Positions 31,655-43,700 of a stretch of DNA of 64,000 nt are shown here, one piece after another. The stretch's first letter is position 1, and each line of letters begins with the position of its first letter. The notes under the pieces were generated by a model. The model saw nothing but the letters and a program-made list of their open reading frames with translations, was not told the DNA's origin and searched no databases. The position numbers were made by a program, and so were the translations under genes. The stretch comes from Phragmites australis (taxonomy: Eukaryota > Streptophyta > Magnoliopsida > Poales > Poaceae): NCBI RefSeq assembly GCF_958298935.1, contig NC_084925.1:17543001-17607000 (forward strand), written 5' to 3'.

Positions 31655-32886
31655 TTGCCTGTTAGGTAATTTCGTTTTCCCCTTTAGATTAGTCTATTTT
31701 CATTACCTAGAGTCCAGAAAAAACCAAAAAAATTCCGTCAATTTCCGCTGCCCTAGAACCCTTTGTGCCTTTGCAATTTTTGTTTTTAGTTGCGCGTTGT
31801 TGAGTTTGTGTCCGTGGTCGAGTCTTATTGCTGGTTTTAGAGTCGTGTTCTTGGTCTTTACTCAACGCTCCGTGCTGTTTTGATCACGCCGCTATCCCAT
31901 CGCCACCATCCCCACCAACAAGTCGAGCCACCACATTACTCGATTTGCCACCGCGAGCCGCCTTGTGTTACTTTCCGCCACGCCAACCCTAGATAGGTCG
32001 CAAGCCGCCTTGTATCAATTGCCCTGCCACCGCTGCCCTCCTTGTTCATCTCGCGATCCTATTGCTTGTAATACCTTAAAGAGGCCAATTTCTGCAAGAG
32101 GTGCTTTGAAAAAAACCCTAACTCGACAGGGGTTCAGTAAAACAGCCATAACTTTCTCATACGGACTCGGAATCAGGCAAAAAAAATTTTCACGGACATC
32201 TACAGAAAAAGTTACATCCGTTGCTCCCCGCTTTGCCAGGTTCTGCCAAAACATTTTTCCCAAATTCGGCTTGGAAGATTGAGTATTCGAGCCGCAAAGT
32301 TTCCGCACACTTTTTAGAGAACGTGCTTGATTTTCTATAGGCCACATCTTGCATCCGTTTGAGCTAAAAATTTCTGTGGTTGTTTCTTGTGTGCTCCTTC
32401 CTAGCTCAGAAAAAATATATCAGAAAAATACAAAATTTTTCTTTTTTTGATTCCTACTAGTGCTAAAAGACAAAAAAGAGGAGCACATAGAGACCACCCA
32501 GATCATTATGCTGTTTGCTGTGTCTTTCTCTGATCATCCAGTTTAGCTTTTGTTTTAGCTGTTGTGCTAGGACTAGGGACACAGGATAGACCAGCAACTG
32601 TGATTCATAATTTGGACACTTATTTAGCTTTGCTCATCTGATTATAGTTATTGCTAATCCTTGCTACCATATTGTGCCTTTCCAAGCTCCACCTCCTTTG
32701 ATCCGAACAGGTTCACTCTTGCAATCATCCCACGCTTCCAGACTTATCACCGGTTGTTCCTCCTTGCTGTGTTGGTAAGAACATTTGTAAGAGCGTGGTA
32801 AGACGCTTGAGTGTGTGTGATTCCACCTTCCACCACCTAGTAGTTGATAGGGATAATATTGTGTTGTCCTTTGTTTTCTACTAACC
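31655..32886 (+). other. Untranslated leader of the outer CRM
   Basis: About 1.2 kb of non-coding sequence separates the primer site and the gag start. The inner CRM has a leader of similar length (34,037-35,164). No conserved frame was seen. Confidence 0.5.
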
Positions 32887-33105
32887 ATGTCAGGTGATGG
32901 CTCTCTGTCGGATTTTAAGGATTGTGTGTCCAAGGAAGAACTTAACAAAGCCTTGCAGGATCATACTAGACTATTGACAGACATTACAACAAGCATTGCT
33001 AACCTCGTCACGCGAGTCAACGACCTTGAGTTGCGACAGCCACCACAGGATGATGAACATTCACATGATGATGATACTAATAATGGTGACCAAGAAGATG
33101 GTGAG
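32887..33105 (+). pseudogene. Outer CRM gag, N-terminal piece
   Basis: The ATG at 32,887 is supported by the inner element, whose gag starts with the same M-S-x-D-G pattern. It reads DFKDCVSKEELNKAL and TRVNDLELRQPPQDDEHS, ending in an acidic tail. The insertion of the inner CRM falls exactly on a codon boundary after 73 codons. The rest of gag resumes at 40,748. Confidence 0.8.
33101..33105. repeat. Target site duplication GTGAG of the inner CRM
   Basis: GTGAG at 33,101-33,105 repeats at 40,743-40,747, directly outside the TG...CA ends of the inner element. The duplicated site is in the gag frame of the outer CRM. Confidence 0.9.
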
Positions 33106-34021
33106 TGATGAGGACATCACTCCCTCGGATACATACAATGATCCTCCATTGAACTTTCAAGGTCCAATCACAAGAGCTCGCGCACGATAATTAAATTTAG
33201 AGGTGAGCTCGTTCCTAAGCAACTCTTTATATAATTTTGAGAATAGATTACTACCTAATGATTATGTGTTGCTTAGGAATCATGGAGAGGACAAGGAGAC
33301 ACATAGAGGAAGGCTTGGAGGTGTGGAGGAGCAGCTAGGACGTCCAACAACAGCAGGAGGTCCAGTCCAACTCGAGTCCGAATCAGTCTCGACCTCCAGG
33401 ACCAGCGAGCAGTAAAACGGACGCCCAGGACGCATCCGGACTCCGTTTTTGACGATTCACATATGGTTGGAAAGATAATTTCATAAGGAAACCAATGGCA
33501 TTGGTTTGAGGTCCAAATTCCTTCTGAGTCAACGGGAAACGAAACAAGTCAGCGTCCAGAATCTGTCCCGGTGCTGCGTCACCGTTTTTGGTCCGTTGGG
33601 CCGTGTATCGTCGTTGAGCCCATTAGGGGGGCGTGACCAGGGGGTGTGACGACCCTTAGACCCTTATTATCAGCCGCCGCCGCTCTCGTTAGGGCGGGTT
33701 TTTGCTTAGATTATTCTGTCAAGAACAGTTTCGCCGTTTCTTCAGTTTGTGAGACCCCAACTCGTGAGATTAATCATTCATCTGCAATTTGGTTGCATTC
33801 TTCCTTGTTCTTGCTTGTGTTCTTCGATTCGCAGGCAAGGACTTTAGCCTTCTTGGCGAGGTCAACCGTGCAATGCCGGTTGATAACCAGAGGAGACGTG
33901 GTGCTGCGATTGCGGGGTTTCGGATCGTGTTGTTCGGAAGCCGGATCGATTTGTGTCTCGTTTCCACCAAATTGAGAGTTACCAGAACCTTTCGGAAGAT
34001 CGGGCACCCTTGTTTATACCA
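33106..34021 (+). repeat. 5' LTR of the inner CRM
   Basis: It runs from TGATGAGGACATC to TTTATACCA, 916 bp. It lacks the CGT-type 3-bp insert and one G that are present in the 3' LTR. Confidence 0.92.
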
Positions 34022-34023
34022 AG

Positions 34024-34036
34024 TGGTATTCAGAGC
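34024..34036 (+). other. Primer binding site of the inner CRM
   Basis: TGGTATTCAGAGC lies 2 bp after the LTR. It is the tRNA-Met complement TGGTATCAGAGC with one extra T. Confidence 0.75.
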
Positions 34037-35164
34037 TTCATGTATACTGTCAGGTTCATATCTACCCTTAGTTTCGAGTGTTTTCGCCTTCGTTCCATAG
34101 TCCACTGCCATATCGTTTTTTTTCCTGTCCTACAACCCTTCCGCGCATTTAGCTTTTGCATATTTCAGTTTCAGAGTTTGTCGTGTTGAGTTTGTGTCCT
34201 GGTCAAGGTCTTGTTGCTGGTTAGGTCATGTTAGAGTCCAGTTCGTGTGTTTTTCCCCACCGTTTCCATCAAACCCTAGCCTCCGTCGCATATTTTCCCC
34301 ACTTTCTTCCCGTTTTGTCCTCTAATTCGGAGTCGTTTCTCAAATCGGGCATAACTTTCGCGTACGAACTCTGTTTTCAGAAAAGTCACAGAGTTTTTCG
34401 CATCGAAACAGCGTTTCGGATCCGTTCGTCCCCGCTTTCCCGGGTTCGGCGAAATCAGAATTCCCAAATTCTCCTCCGAAGTTTGAGTTTTCAATTTCCA
34501 AATATTTTTCTCATTTTCCGGCTGAACTTCAGAAAATTCTACAGGCCACGTCTTTCACTTGTTTAAGCTCAAATTTTCTGTGGTTCCCTCTTGTGTGCTC
34601 CTAAGTGAAAAACAAATATCAAAAAAATAAAAAAAAAGTCGAATTTTCCCAAAAAAACAACGACAGCCCAAAAAAATAGAAAAGAGAGAGGGGCAAAAGA
34701 GGAACAATATCTAGAGGAGCACATAGAGAAGGGCAAAGTGAGCTGTGTTAGCGTGTGCTGTTTAGTTCTTTATTTCTGTTGCTCTTGCTATCCATCATAC
34801 TTGTTTCTCCACCTTGTTTATCACACATACTTGGTACTTGCAACACTTTAGGCCAGCAACGAGAACAAGTACTTGGGACTATAATTCAGCATTACTATCT
34901 GTTTCTGATTTGTGTTCCACATATACATATTTGTTCTCTTTGTGTGCCTTCCAAGCTCCACAGATTCTTCTGGACAGCACTGGTTTGCATCCCTGCAATC
35001 GCTCGCACGCCTTCCAGGTATCCTTTGCTTTGCTGGTAAGAACCCTGGTAAGAGCTTGGTAAGGTGTCTACCTTTGCTGATCTTGATTGAGAGGCACCAC
35101 TCCACCTTTGTAGTACGATTATTAGGGATAACCTTCACTGTTTGTTGTTGTGTTTGTTTCCACA
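34037..35164 (+). other. Untranslated leader of the inner CRM
   Basis: This is 1.1 kb of non-coding sequence with several A-rich and CT-rich runs. The gag ATG is at 35,165. An upstream GTG in the same phase (35,150) is not a likely start, because the outer CRM begins at the homologous ATG. Confidence 0.55.
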
Positions 35165-38100
35165 ATGTCAGTTGATGGAGATAAAACGCCAAAGGACTTC
35201 AAGGAGTGTGTCAGCCAAGAGCAGCTACAAGCTGTTATAGACAATGCTCAGAAGGAGATGAAGGAGACAGTCATCAAGGCTTTCACTGAAGCGATAATTG
35301 AGATGAAACTCGCAAACGCGGTTGAGCGGGTGGACAAACGGTTATCCGAGCTCACCGACAGGGTAAATGCTTTGGAAAACCGTCCTGTGCACAACGAAGA
35401 TGTGAATGGAAGCAACACCGGTGATGAGTTGTATGATGACGATGGTAATGTTGATCCAGCGGCGACATTGCAAAACAGATTACGGCGTCGTCTTCGCACT
35501 AACACCACAGGTATGGGTGGCGTTCCACATCACCACCACCATCGAGGTATGTATAATCGAGCTCCTGAAGATCCTTATGCTAAGGTTAAATTTACTATAC
35601 CTTCTTTTTCGGGACATTATGATGCTGAGGGATATCTTGATTGGGAGATGACAGTAGAGCAAAAATTTAGTGCCCACCAAGTACCTGAACAACATAGAGT
35701 TAGACAAGCCACTAGTGAGTTTAAAGATTTTGCTATTATTTGGTGGACTGGTTTAGCTGTAGATGGTGCCACACCTCGTACATGGGAAGAGCTTAAGGTT
35801 GCTATGCGTGATAGATTTGTTCCCCCATCTTATCATAGAGACCTGCGTAAGAAATTGATGCGCTTAGAACAGGGAGATAAATCTGTGCAGGATTATTATG
35901 GTGAGCTTCAAAAGGGCTTGATGCGTTGTGGCATAGTAGAGGGAAACAAAGATTCTATTTGTTGATTTTATTCGGGTTTGAGACATGAAATCCAGGATAT
36001 TATTGATTATAAAGAATTTAACAATGTCAACCAGTTGTTTCAGTTTGCTATGCTTGCAGAGAAGGAGTTGCAGGGGCGTGAGCAGCAGGGCAAGTACAAG
36101 GCCAGCACCACATACACGCCGCGCACAGGACCATCCTTGGGGCTGTCCAAACCATCCACTTACAGGGCTCCCTCACCAGCGAGCAAGCAACAAGCAGCTA
36201 CGGCACCAAATCCGGTCACTACACGACCTTCAGGCTCAGGTAAAAATTCTGTTTTGCAGGGACCTTCCAAGAGTGCTTCCTCTGTTGCATCAACGGGACG
36301 CACCTCTGGCATTTAGTGCCGTCGCTGCCATGGATTCGGTCATGTGCAGAAGGATTGCCCAAGTCAGCGGGCATACATTGCAATGGAAGATGGGTACATC
36401 AGCGCCTCTGACATTGAGGAAGAAGAAGAAGAAGAACCAGTTGTTGAGGAGAGCAACGAAATCTTGGGCAGTGATGACACATCGACCTATAGGAGCATCA
36501 TTGTGCAGCGGGCGCTCAGCACAAAGGTACAACAACCAGAGAAGTTGCAACGCCATAACTTGTTCCAGATTTTCTTCGTCATCCAAAATCGGCGAGCACG
36601 TGTCATCATCGATGGAGGTAGTTGTAATAATTTGGTGAGTTCAGATTTGGTCAAGAAGCTTGGCTTGACCACACGCCAACACCCCCATCCATATAACCTT
36701 CAGTAGTTTAATGATGCTGGAAAAGCTAAGGTAACACAAACTTGCAGAGTTTCTTTTTCCATTGGTTCCTATGCTGATTATGTTGACTGTGATATGGTAC
36801 CTATGGAAGCTTGCTCACTTTTATTGGGTCGACCTTGGGAATTTGATAATGATGCTATACACCATGGTAGAAGTAATACATATACTTTTATGCATAAAGG
36901 AAAGAAAATTACTTTGGTTCCTATGACCCCTGCTGAAATTGTACAAGCTGATAAAGAACGAGCTGCTAATTTGCGTGATACTAAATCTGAAAATCAGCAA
37001 GTTGCTAATTCTCTTTACCCACCTAAAAAGGATAAGTCTGCACCTAGATCTAAGGTAGAGGGCATAAAATTGAAGGGTGGTGTTATGCTTGCACTAAAAA
37101 GTGACCTTGCTGAAATTTCTAATAATGATATTTGCTACACCTTGGTTTGCAAACGAGTTTTGTATTCGCTTGATGATGTTATTAGTTCGATACCTCCTGC
37201 TGCCACTAACCTTTTGCAGGAGTATGAGGATGTTTTCCCAGCTGAGATACCCCCGGGACTGCCACCTATGAGAGGGATAGAGCATCAAATCGATTTGATC
37301 CCGGGAGCAACATTGCCAAATCGTGCTGCGTATCGAACCAATCCCGAGGAGACTAAGGAAATTCAGCGGCAAGTCCAAGAGCTTTTGGACCGCGGGTATG
37401 TACGTGAGAGCCTTAGTCCTTGTGCTGTTCCTGTGATTTTGGTTCCTAAGAAAGATGGTACTTGGCGTATGTGTGTTGATTGTAGAGCCATCAATAACAT
37501 TACTATTCGATATCGCCATCCTATTCCTACACTTGATGATATGCTTGATGAGTTGTGTGGCTCTGTAATTTTTACAAAGATCGACTTGCGTAGTGGTTAC
37601 CACCAAATTAGAATGAAACTTGGAGATGAATGGAAAACAGCTTTCAAAACTAAATTCGGATTATATGAGTGGTTAGTAATGCCTTTTGGTTTAACTAATG
37701 CACCTAGCACTTTCATGCGTTTGATGAATGAGGTTTTAAGAGCTTTTATTGGACGATTTGTGGTGGTTTACTTTGATGATATATTGATTTATAGCAAGTC
37801 TTTGGATGAACATATGGATCACTTACGTGCTGTTTTTAATGCTTTACGTGATGCACGTTTATTTGGTAACCTTGAGAAGTGCATCTTTTGCACGGATCGA
37901 GTCTCTTTTCTTGGCTATGTTATTACTCCACAGGGAATTGAGGTGGATGAGATGAAAATTGAAGCTATAAAGAGTTGGCCGGTGCCCCAAACCATCAAAC
38001 AGGTGAGAAGTTTTCTTGGACTTGCAGGTTTTTATCGTCGTTTCGTGAAGGATTTCAGCGCCATTGCTGCCCCCTTACACGAGTTGACAAAGAAAGGTGT

Positions 38101-40132
38101 GGTGTTCCATTGGGGTAAGGCACAAGAGGAGTCCTTTGACACTTTGAAGGACAAGCTTACGCACGCGCCATTGCTGCAACTTCCAAATTTTGGTAAGACC
38201 TTTGAGCTAGAATGTGATGCTAGTGGAGTTGGCATTGGAGGTGTTTTGATGCAAGAAGGTAAGCCCGTTGCATACTTTAGCGAAAAATTGCATGGCCCTG
38301 TTCTTAATTACTCTACGTATGATAAGGAATTGTATGCACTTGTACGTTCTTTAGAGATGTGGCGTTATTATTTGTGGCCTAAAGAATTTGTTATACATTC
38401 AGATCATGAATCGCTTAAGTATCTTCGTTCTCAAAATAATCTGAATCGTAGACATGCTAAGTGGGTTGAATTTATTGAATCTTTTCCTTATGTTATCAAA
38501 CACAAGAAAGGGAAGGATAATATAATTGTTGATGCTTTGTCTAGACGATATGCTTTGTTGTCCCAACTTGATTATAGAATTTTTGGACTTGACTCAATAA
38601 AAGAACAATATGTGCTTGATCCTGATTTTAAAGATGTATTGCTGAACTGTAAAGAGGGACGTACATGGAACAAGTTTGTGATCAATGATGGATTTGTGTT
38701 TAGAGCTAACCGTCTATGCATTCCAGTTGGTTCCGTTCGTCTTTTGTTGTTGCAGGAAGCACATGGAGGAGGATTGATGGGACATTTTGGTGCTAAGAAG
38801 ACGGAGGATATGTTGGCCACACATTTCTTTTGGCCAAAGATGAGGAGAGATGTTGAGCGGTTCGTGGCACGCTGTACCACATGTCAAAAGGCTAAGTCTC
38901 GCTTGAATCCACATGGTTTGTATATGCCTCTTCCTGTTCCTTCTATTCCTTGAGCAGATATTTCGATGGACTTTGTTTTGGGATTGCCTAGGACTAAGAG
39001 GGGAAGGGATAGCATTTTTGTTGTTGTGGATCGTTTTTCTAAGATGGCACATTTTATACCTTGTCATAAAAGTGATGATGCCGTTTATATTGCTGACCTC
39101 TTTTTCAAAGAGATTGTTCGCTTGCATGGTATGCCTTCTACTATTGTTTTAGATCGCGACGCTAAATTTTTGAGTCACTTTTGGCGCACTCTATGGAATA
39201 AGTTTTCTACTACTTGCCACCCACAAACTGATGGCCAAACGGAGGTAGTGAACCGCACTTTGGGTACCATGTTGAGAGCTATTTTGAAGAAAAATTTGAA
39301 GATGTGGGAAGAATGTTTGCCCCACGTGGAGTTTGCTTATAATCGGGCAACACATTCTACCACCAAGGTAAGTCCTTTTCAGGTAGTGTATGGTTTTAAC
39401 CCTCGCGCTCTTATTGATCTTTTACCTTTACCTACCACTGAAAGAACACATAGTGATGCTAGTGCACGTGCTGATTTTATTTGTAAGTTGCATGAAACAA
39501 CTAAAATAAATATCGAAAAGATGAATGACAAGTATAGAATTGCTGGTAATGAAGGTAGGAAAGAAGTCAAACTTGAACCGGGTGATTTAGTGTGGTTACA
39601 TTTAAGAAAAGATAGGTTTCCAGAGCTGCGTAAGTCTAAATTAATGCCAAGAGCTGCTGGTCCTTATAAGATAATTGAGAAAATAAATGATAATGCATAT
39701 AAACTTGAGTTGCCACCCGAGTTCGGGGTTAGTCCTTCTTTTAACATTGCAGATTTGAAACCTTATTTGGGAGCCGATGATGAGCTTGAGTCGAGGACGA
39801 CTCCAATTCAAGAGGGGGAGGATGATGAGGACATCACTCCCTCGGATACATATAATAATCCTCCATTGAACTTTCAAGGTCCAATCACAAGAGCTCGCGC
39901 ACGACAATTAAATTTAGAGGTGAGCTCGTTCCTAAGCAACTCTTTATATAATTTTGAGAATAGATTACTACGTAATGATTATGTGTTGCTTAGGAATTAT
40001 GGAGAGGACAAGGAGACATATAGAGGAAGGCTTGGAGGCGTGGAGGAGCAGCTAGGACGTCCAACAACAGCAGGAGGTCCAGTCCAACTCGAGTCCGAAT
40101 CAGTCTCGACCTCCAGGACCAGCGAGCAGTAA
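35165..40132 (+). pseudogene. Inner CRM gag-pol polyprotein with four stop codons
   Basis: One phase is held from the ATG (35,165) to a stop at 40,130, about 1,655 codons. The order is: gag (FKECVSQEQLQAVI; YLDWEMTVEQKFSAHQ at about 35,630); zinc knuckle CRRCHGFGHVQKDC (about 36,317); protease IIDGGSCNNLVSSDLV (about 36,606); RT with [19 protein letters not shown] (37,444), [16 protein letters not shown] and the active-site [11 protein letters not shown] (about 37,770); and RNase H ([14 protein letters not shown]). The integrase follows, with an HHCC zinc part ([23 protein letters not shown]) and core residues in [17 protein letters not shown] and DGQTEVVNR. Stops interrupt at 35,963, 36,314, 36,704 and 38,951. 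About six residues usual in the family are missing before FSTTCHPQ. The last 103 codons lie in the 3' LTR and carry the CR motif [16 protein letters not shown]. Confidence 0.92.
39810..39822 (+). other. Polypurine tract of the inner CRM
   Basis: AAGAGGGGGAGGA ends directly at the TG of the 3' LTR. It is where plus-strand DNA synthesis would start. Confidence 0.8.
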
Positions 40133-40742
40133 AACGGACGCCCAGGACGCATCCGGACTCCGTTTTTGACGATTCACATATGGTTGGAAAGATAATTTCA
40201 TAAGGAAACCAATGGCTTTGGTTTGAGCTCCAAATTCCTTCTGAGTCAACGGGAAACGTCGAAACAAGTCAGCGTCCAGAATCTGTCCCGGTGCTGCGTC
40301 ACCGTTTTTGGTCCGTTGGACCGTGTATCGTCGTTGAGCCCATTAGGGGGGGCGTGACCAGGGGGTGTGACGACCCTTAGACCCTTATTATCAGCCGCCG
40401 CCGCTCTCGTTAGGGCGGGTTTTTGCTTAGATTATTCTGTCAAGAACAGTTTCGCCGTTTCTTCGGTTTGTGAGACCCCAACTCGTGAGATTAATCATTC
40501 ATCTGCAATTTGGTTGCATTCTTCCTTGTTCTTGCTTATGTTCTTCGATTCGCAGGCAAGGACTTTAGCCTTCTTGGCGAGGTCAACTGTGCAACGCCGG
40601 TTGATAACCAGAGGAGACGTGGTGCTGCGATTGCGGGGTTTCGGATCGTGTTGTTCGGAAGCCAGATCGATTTGTGTCTCGTTTCCACCAAATCGAGAGT
40701 TACCAGAACCTTTCGGAAGATCGGGCACCCTTGTTTATACCA
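39823..40742 (+). repeat. 3' LTR of the inner CRM, partly coding
   Basis: 920 bp from TGATGAGGACATC to TTTATACCA. Its first 310 nt are the 3' end of the polyprotein frame, which stops at 40,130-40,132. It aligns end to end with 33,106-34,021. Confidence 0.92.
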
Positions 40743-40747
40743 GTGAG

Positions 40748-43700
40748 GTTTTTGTTGGGCAAGATGCGCGTGTTGAGCAACGTCCTCGTGCTGAACAATT
40801 ACGTCATGACCAACAACAATGTCGTCAAGGTAATGGAGGTAATAATGTTAATCGCAACGGTCACGATGATCCTTATTCTAAGATTAAGTTTTCAATGCCT
40901 CCTTTTGATGGTGCATATGATGCTGATGCTTATTTGAATTGGGAAATGACGGTTGATCAAAAGTATAGTTTTCATATGGTTCTTGAAATGCATAGAGTTA
41001 GACTAGCCACTTGTGAGTTCACGAATTATAATATTATTTGGTGGAATGGTTTAGTTTCCAGTGGCTTAGAACCTGAATCATGGCCTAGACTAAAGCGTGC
41101 CATGCGCAATAGATTTATTCCTCCTGATTATACACATGAATTGAAAAAGAAATTGCAGCGCTTAAATCAAGGTTCTAAATCTGCATGATTACTATCAAGA
41201 GCTTAAATTGCTATGCTTCGTTGTAGTATACAAGAGGATGATGAGGATAACATGATTCGTTTTTACTCCGGGTTGAGACATGAAATTCAGGACCTTGTTG
41301 ATTATAAAGATTACAATACTACCAATAGGTTGTTCCATTTTGCTATCCTAGCAGAAAAAGAACTGCAGGGTCGACAACAGGTGCAGAAATTGCAGAATAA
41401 TTTTGGGAGTACATCTACTTCACGAGTACCACCGGGACAAGCAACAACATTCCCTTCTACATCTACACGACCTGCTGCCCCCTCCTCCAACACTCGGGCG
41501 CGTTCAGCAGGAGCACCACAACCATCACGTGAGGTGAGCAAATCTACTGTTTCGCAGGATCCAATGCCAAGCTCTTCTTCAAGTGCAGCTACCACGGGTC
41601 GTACAACGGGCATTGTGTGCCGTCGCTGCCAAGGTATTGACCACGTCATGAAGGATTGCCCAAGCCAGCGAGCATACTCGCAACAGCAGATGGTGGATAT
41701 GTTAGTCATAGTGATGTCGAGGAAGAATATGCATTTGAAGCTAATCTTGCAGCCGATCATGACATGGATAGTGAGGGGGAGGAGATTAGTGGTACCGTTG
41801 CCACGGAGAGATATGCAGCACACACCTTCATTGTGAAGCGAGTTTTGAGTTCTCAAATGGGACAAGCAGAGCAGCTACAACGCCATAATCTATTCCAGAC
41901 ATTCCTCATTATCAAAGATGCACGTGTTCGTACCATAATTGATGGCGGGAGTTGCAACAACCTCTTGAGCTCCGATCTTGTGAAGAATTTTTCCTTGCCA
42001 ACACGTGCACATCCTCATCCATACTACATTCAGTGGTTCAATAACAGCGGTAAGGTTAAGGTAACACAATCTGCGAGAGTACATTTTTCTATGGGTTCCT
42101 ACCATGATTATGCTGATTTTGATGTAGTGCCTATGCAAGCATGTTCACTTTTGTTAGGCCGTCCTTGGGAATTTGATACCGATGCTACACACCATGGTAG
42201 AAGTAATAAATACTCTCTCATGCACAAGGGAAAGAAAATCTCTTTGCTTTCTTTGACACTTGCTGAAATTGTGCAATGTGATAAAGCTTTAGTTGAAAAA
42301 GAAAAGAAAGAATATGTTTTGAAATCTGAAAATCAGCAAGTAGCTCAATCTGTTTTTCCGCCTAAGAAAGAGAAGAACACACCTAGGTCCGAAGGCATTA
42401 AGTTAAAGGGTGGTGTTATGCTTGCTACTAAATCTGACCTTGCTGAAATTCAAGATAATGATACTTTGTGCTATGGTTTGGTATGCAAAGAGGTTTTATT
42501 TTCAATTGATGATATACCTAGCTCTTTGCCCTGCTGCTGTCACTAACCTTTTGCAGGAGTATAAGGATGTCTTTCCAGTTGAGATACCCCCGGGGCTGCC
42601 ACCATTGAGAGGGATAGAGCACCAAATAGATTTGATCCCGGGAGCGACTTTGCCAAACCGCGCTGCATATAGGACCAATCCGGAGGAGACTAAGGAAATT
42701 CAGCGACAAGTTTAAGATCTTTTGGACCATGGGTACGTACGAGAGAGCCTTAGTCCTTGTGCTATTCCTGTTCTTTTGGTTCCTAAGAAAGATGGTACAT
42801 GGCGCATGTGTGTTGATTGTAGAGCCATTAATAATATCACAATAAGGTATCGTCACCCTATTCCTAGGCTAGACGACATGCTTGATGAGTTGAGTGGTTC
42901 TATTATTTTCACGAAGATTGACTTGCGTAGTGGTTACCACCAAATAATAATGAAATTGGGAGATGAATGGAAAACTGCTTTCAAAACTAAGTTCGGTCTA
43001 TATAAGTGGTTAGTGATGCCTTTTGGTTTAACTAATGCACCTAGCACTTTCATGAGATTGATGAATGAGGTTTTACGTGCTTTCATAGGAAGATTTTTGG
43101 TGGTGTACTTTGATGATATTTTGATCTATAGCAAGTCACATGAAGAACACATTGATCATCTACGTGCTGTTTTTACTGCTTTGAGAGAGGCACGTTTGTT
43201 TGCTAACCTTGACAAGTGCACCTTTTGCACGAATAGAGTTACTTTTTTTGGCTATGTTGTTACTCCACAGGGAATTGAAGTGGATGAAGCTAAAATTGAT
43301 GCCATCAAGAGCTGGCCGATCCCTGGGACTATCACACAGGTGAGAAGCTTTCATGGCCTTGCAGGGTTCTATCGGCGTTTTGTGAGAGATTTCAGCACCA
43401 TTGCTGCCCCACTCAATGAGTTGACAAAGAAGGGCGTTCCGTTCCAATGGGGGCCAGTACAAGAATAAGCTTTTAATACGCTGAAAGATAAGTTTTTAAT
43501 ACTCCCACTTCCGGACTTTGGTAAGACTTTTGAGTTAAAATATGATGCTAGCGGCATTGGAATTGGAGGAGTGCTACTACAAGGAGGTAAACCCGTTGCT
43601 TATTTTAGTGAGAAATTGAATGGGCCATCTCTTAATTATTCGACTTATGATAAGGAGTTGTATACTTTAGTGCGAGTTTTAGAAACATGGCAACATTATC

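Larger units (their letters stand above)
33106..40742 (+). mobile_element. Complete inner CRM-lineage chromovirus
   Basis: The element is 7,637 bp, with LTRs at 33,106-34,021 and 39,823-40,742. It has the 5-bp target duplication GTGAG at 33,101-33,105 and 40,743-40,747, a primer site 2 bp after the 5' LTR and a G-rich polypurine tract directly before the 3' LTR. The domain order is gag-protease-RT-RNase H-integrase, with the C-terminal CR motif reaching into the 3' LTR. By hand count the LTRs differ at about 16 substitutions (13 transitions), a 3-bp and a 1-bp indel, about 1.8% over roughly 916 sites. With the commonly used grass rate of 1.3e-8 per site per year this would be about 0.7 million years; treat that as rough. 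Confidence 0.92.

Noticed and set aside
32887..33415. Frames at 33,203-33,415 and 39,900-40,132 as independent genes
   Set aside because: They are the LTR-coded tail of the CRM polyprotein; the copy in the 5' LTR is a by-product of LTR duplication.
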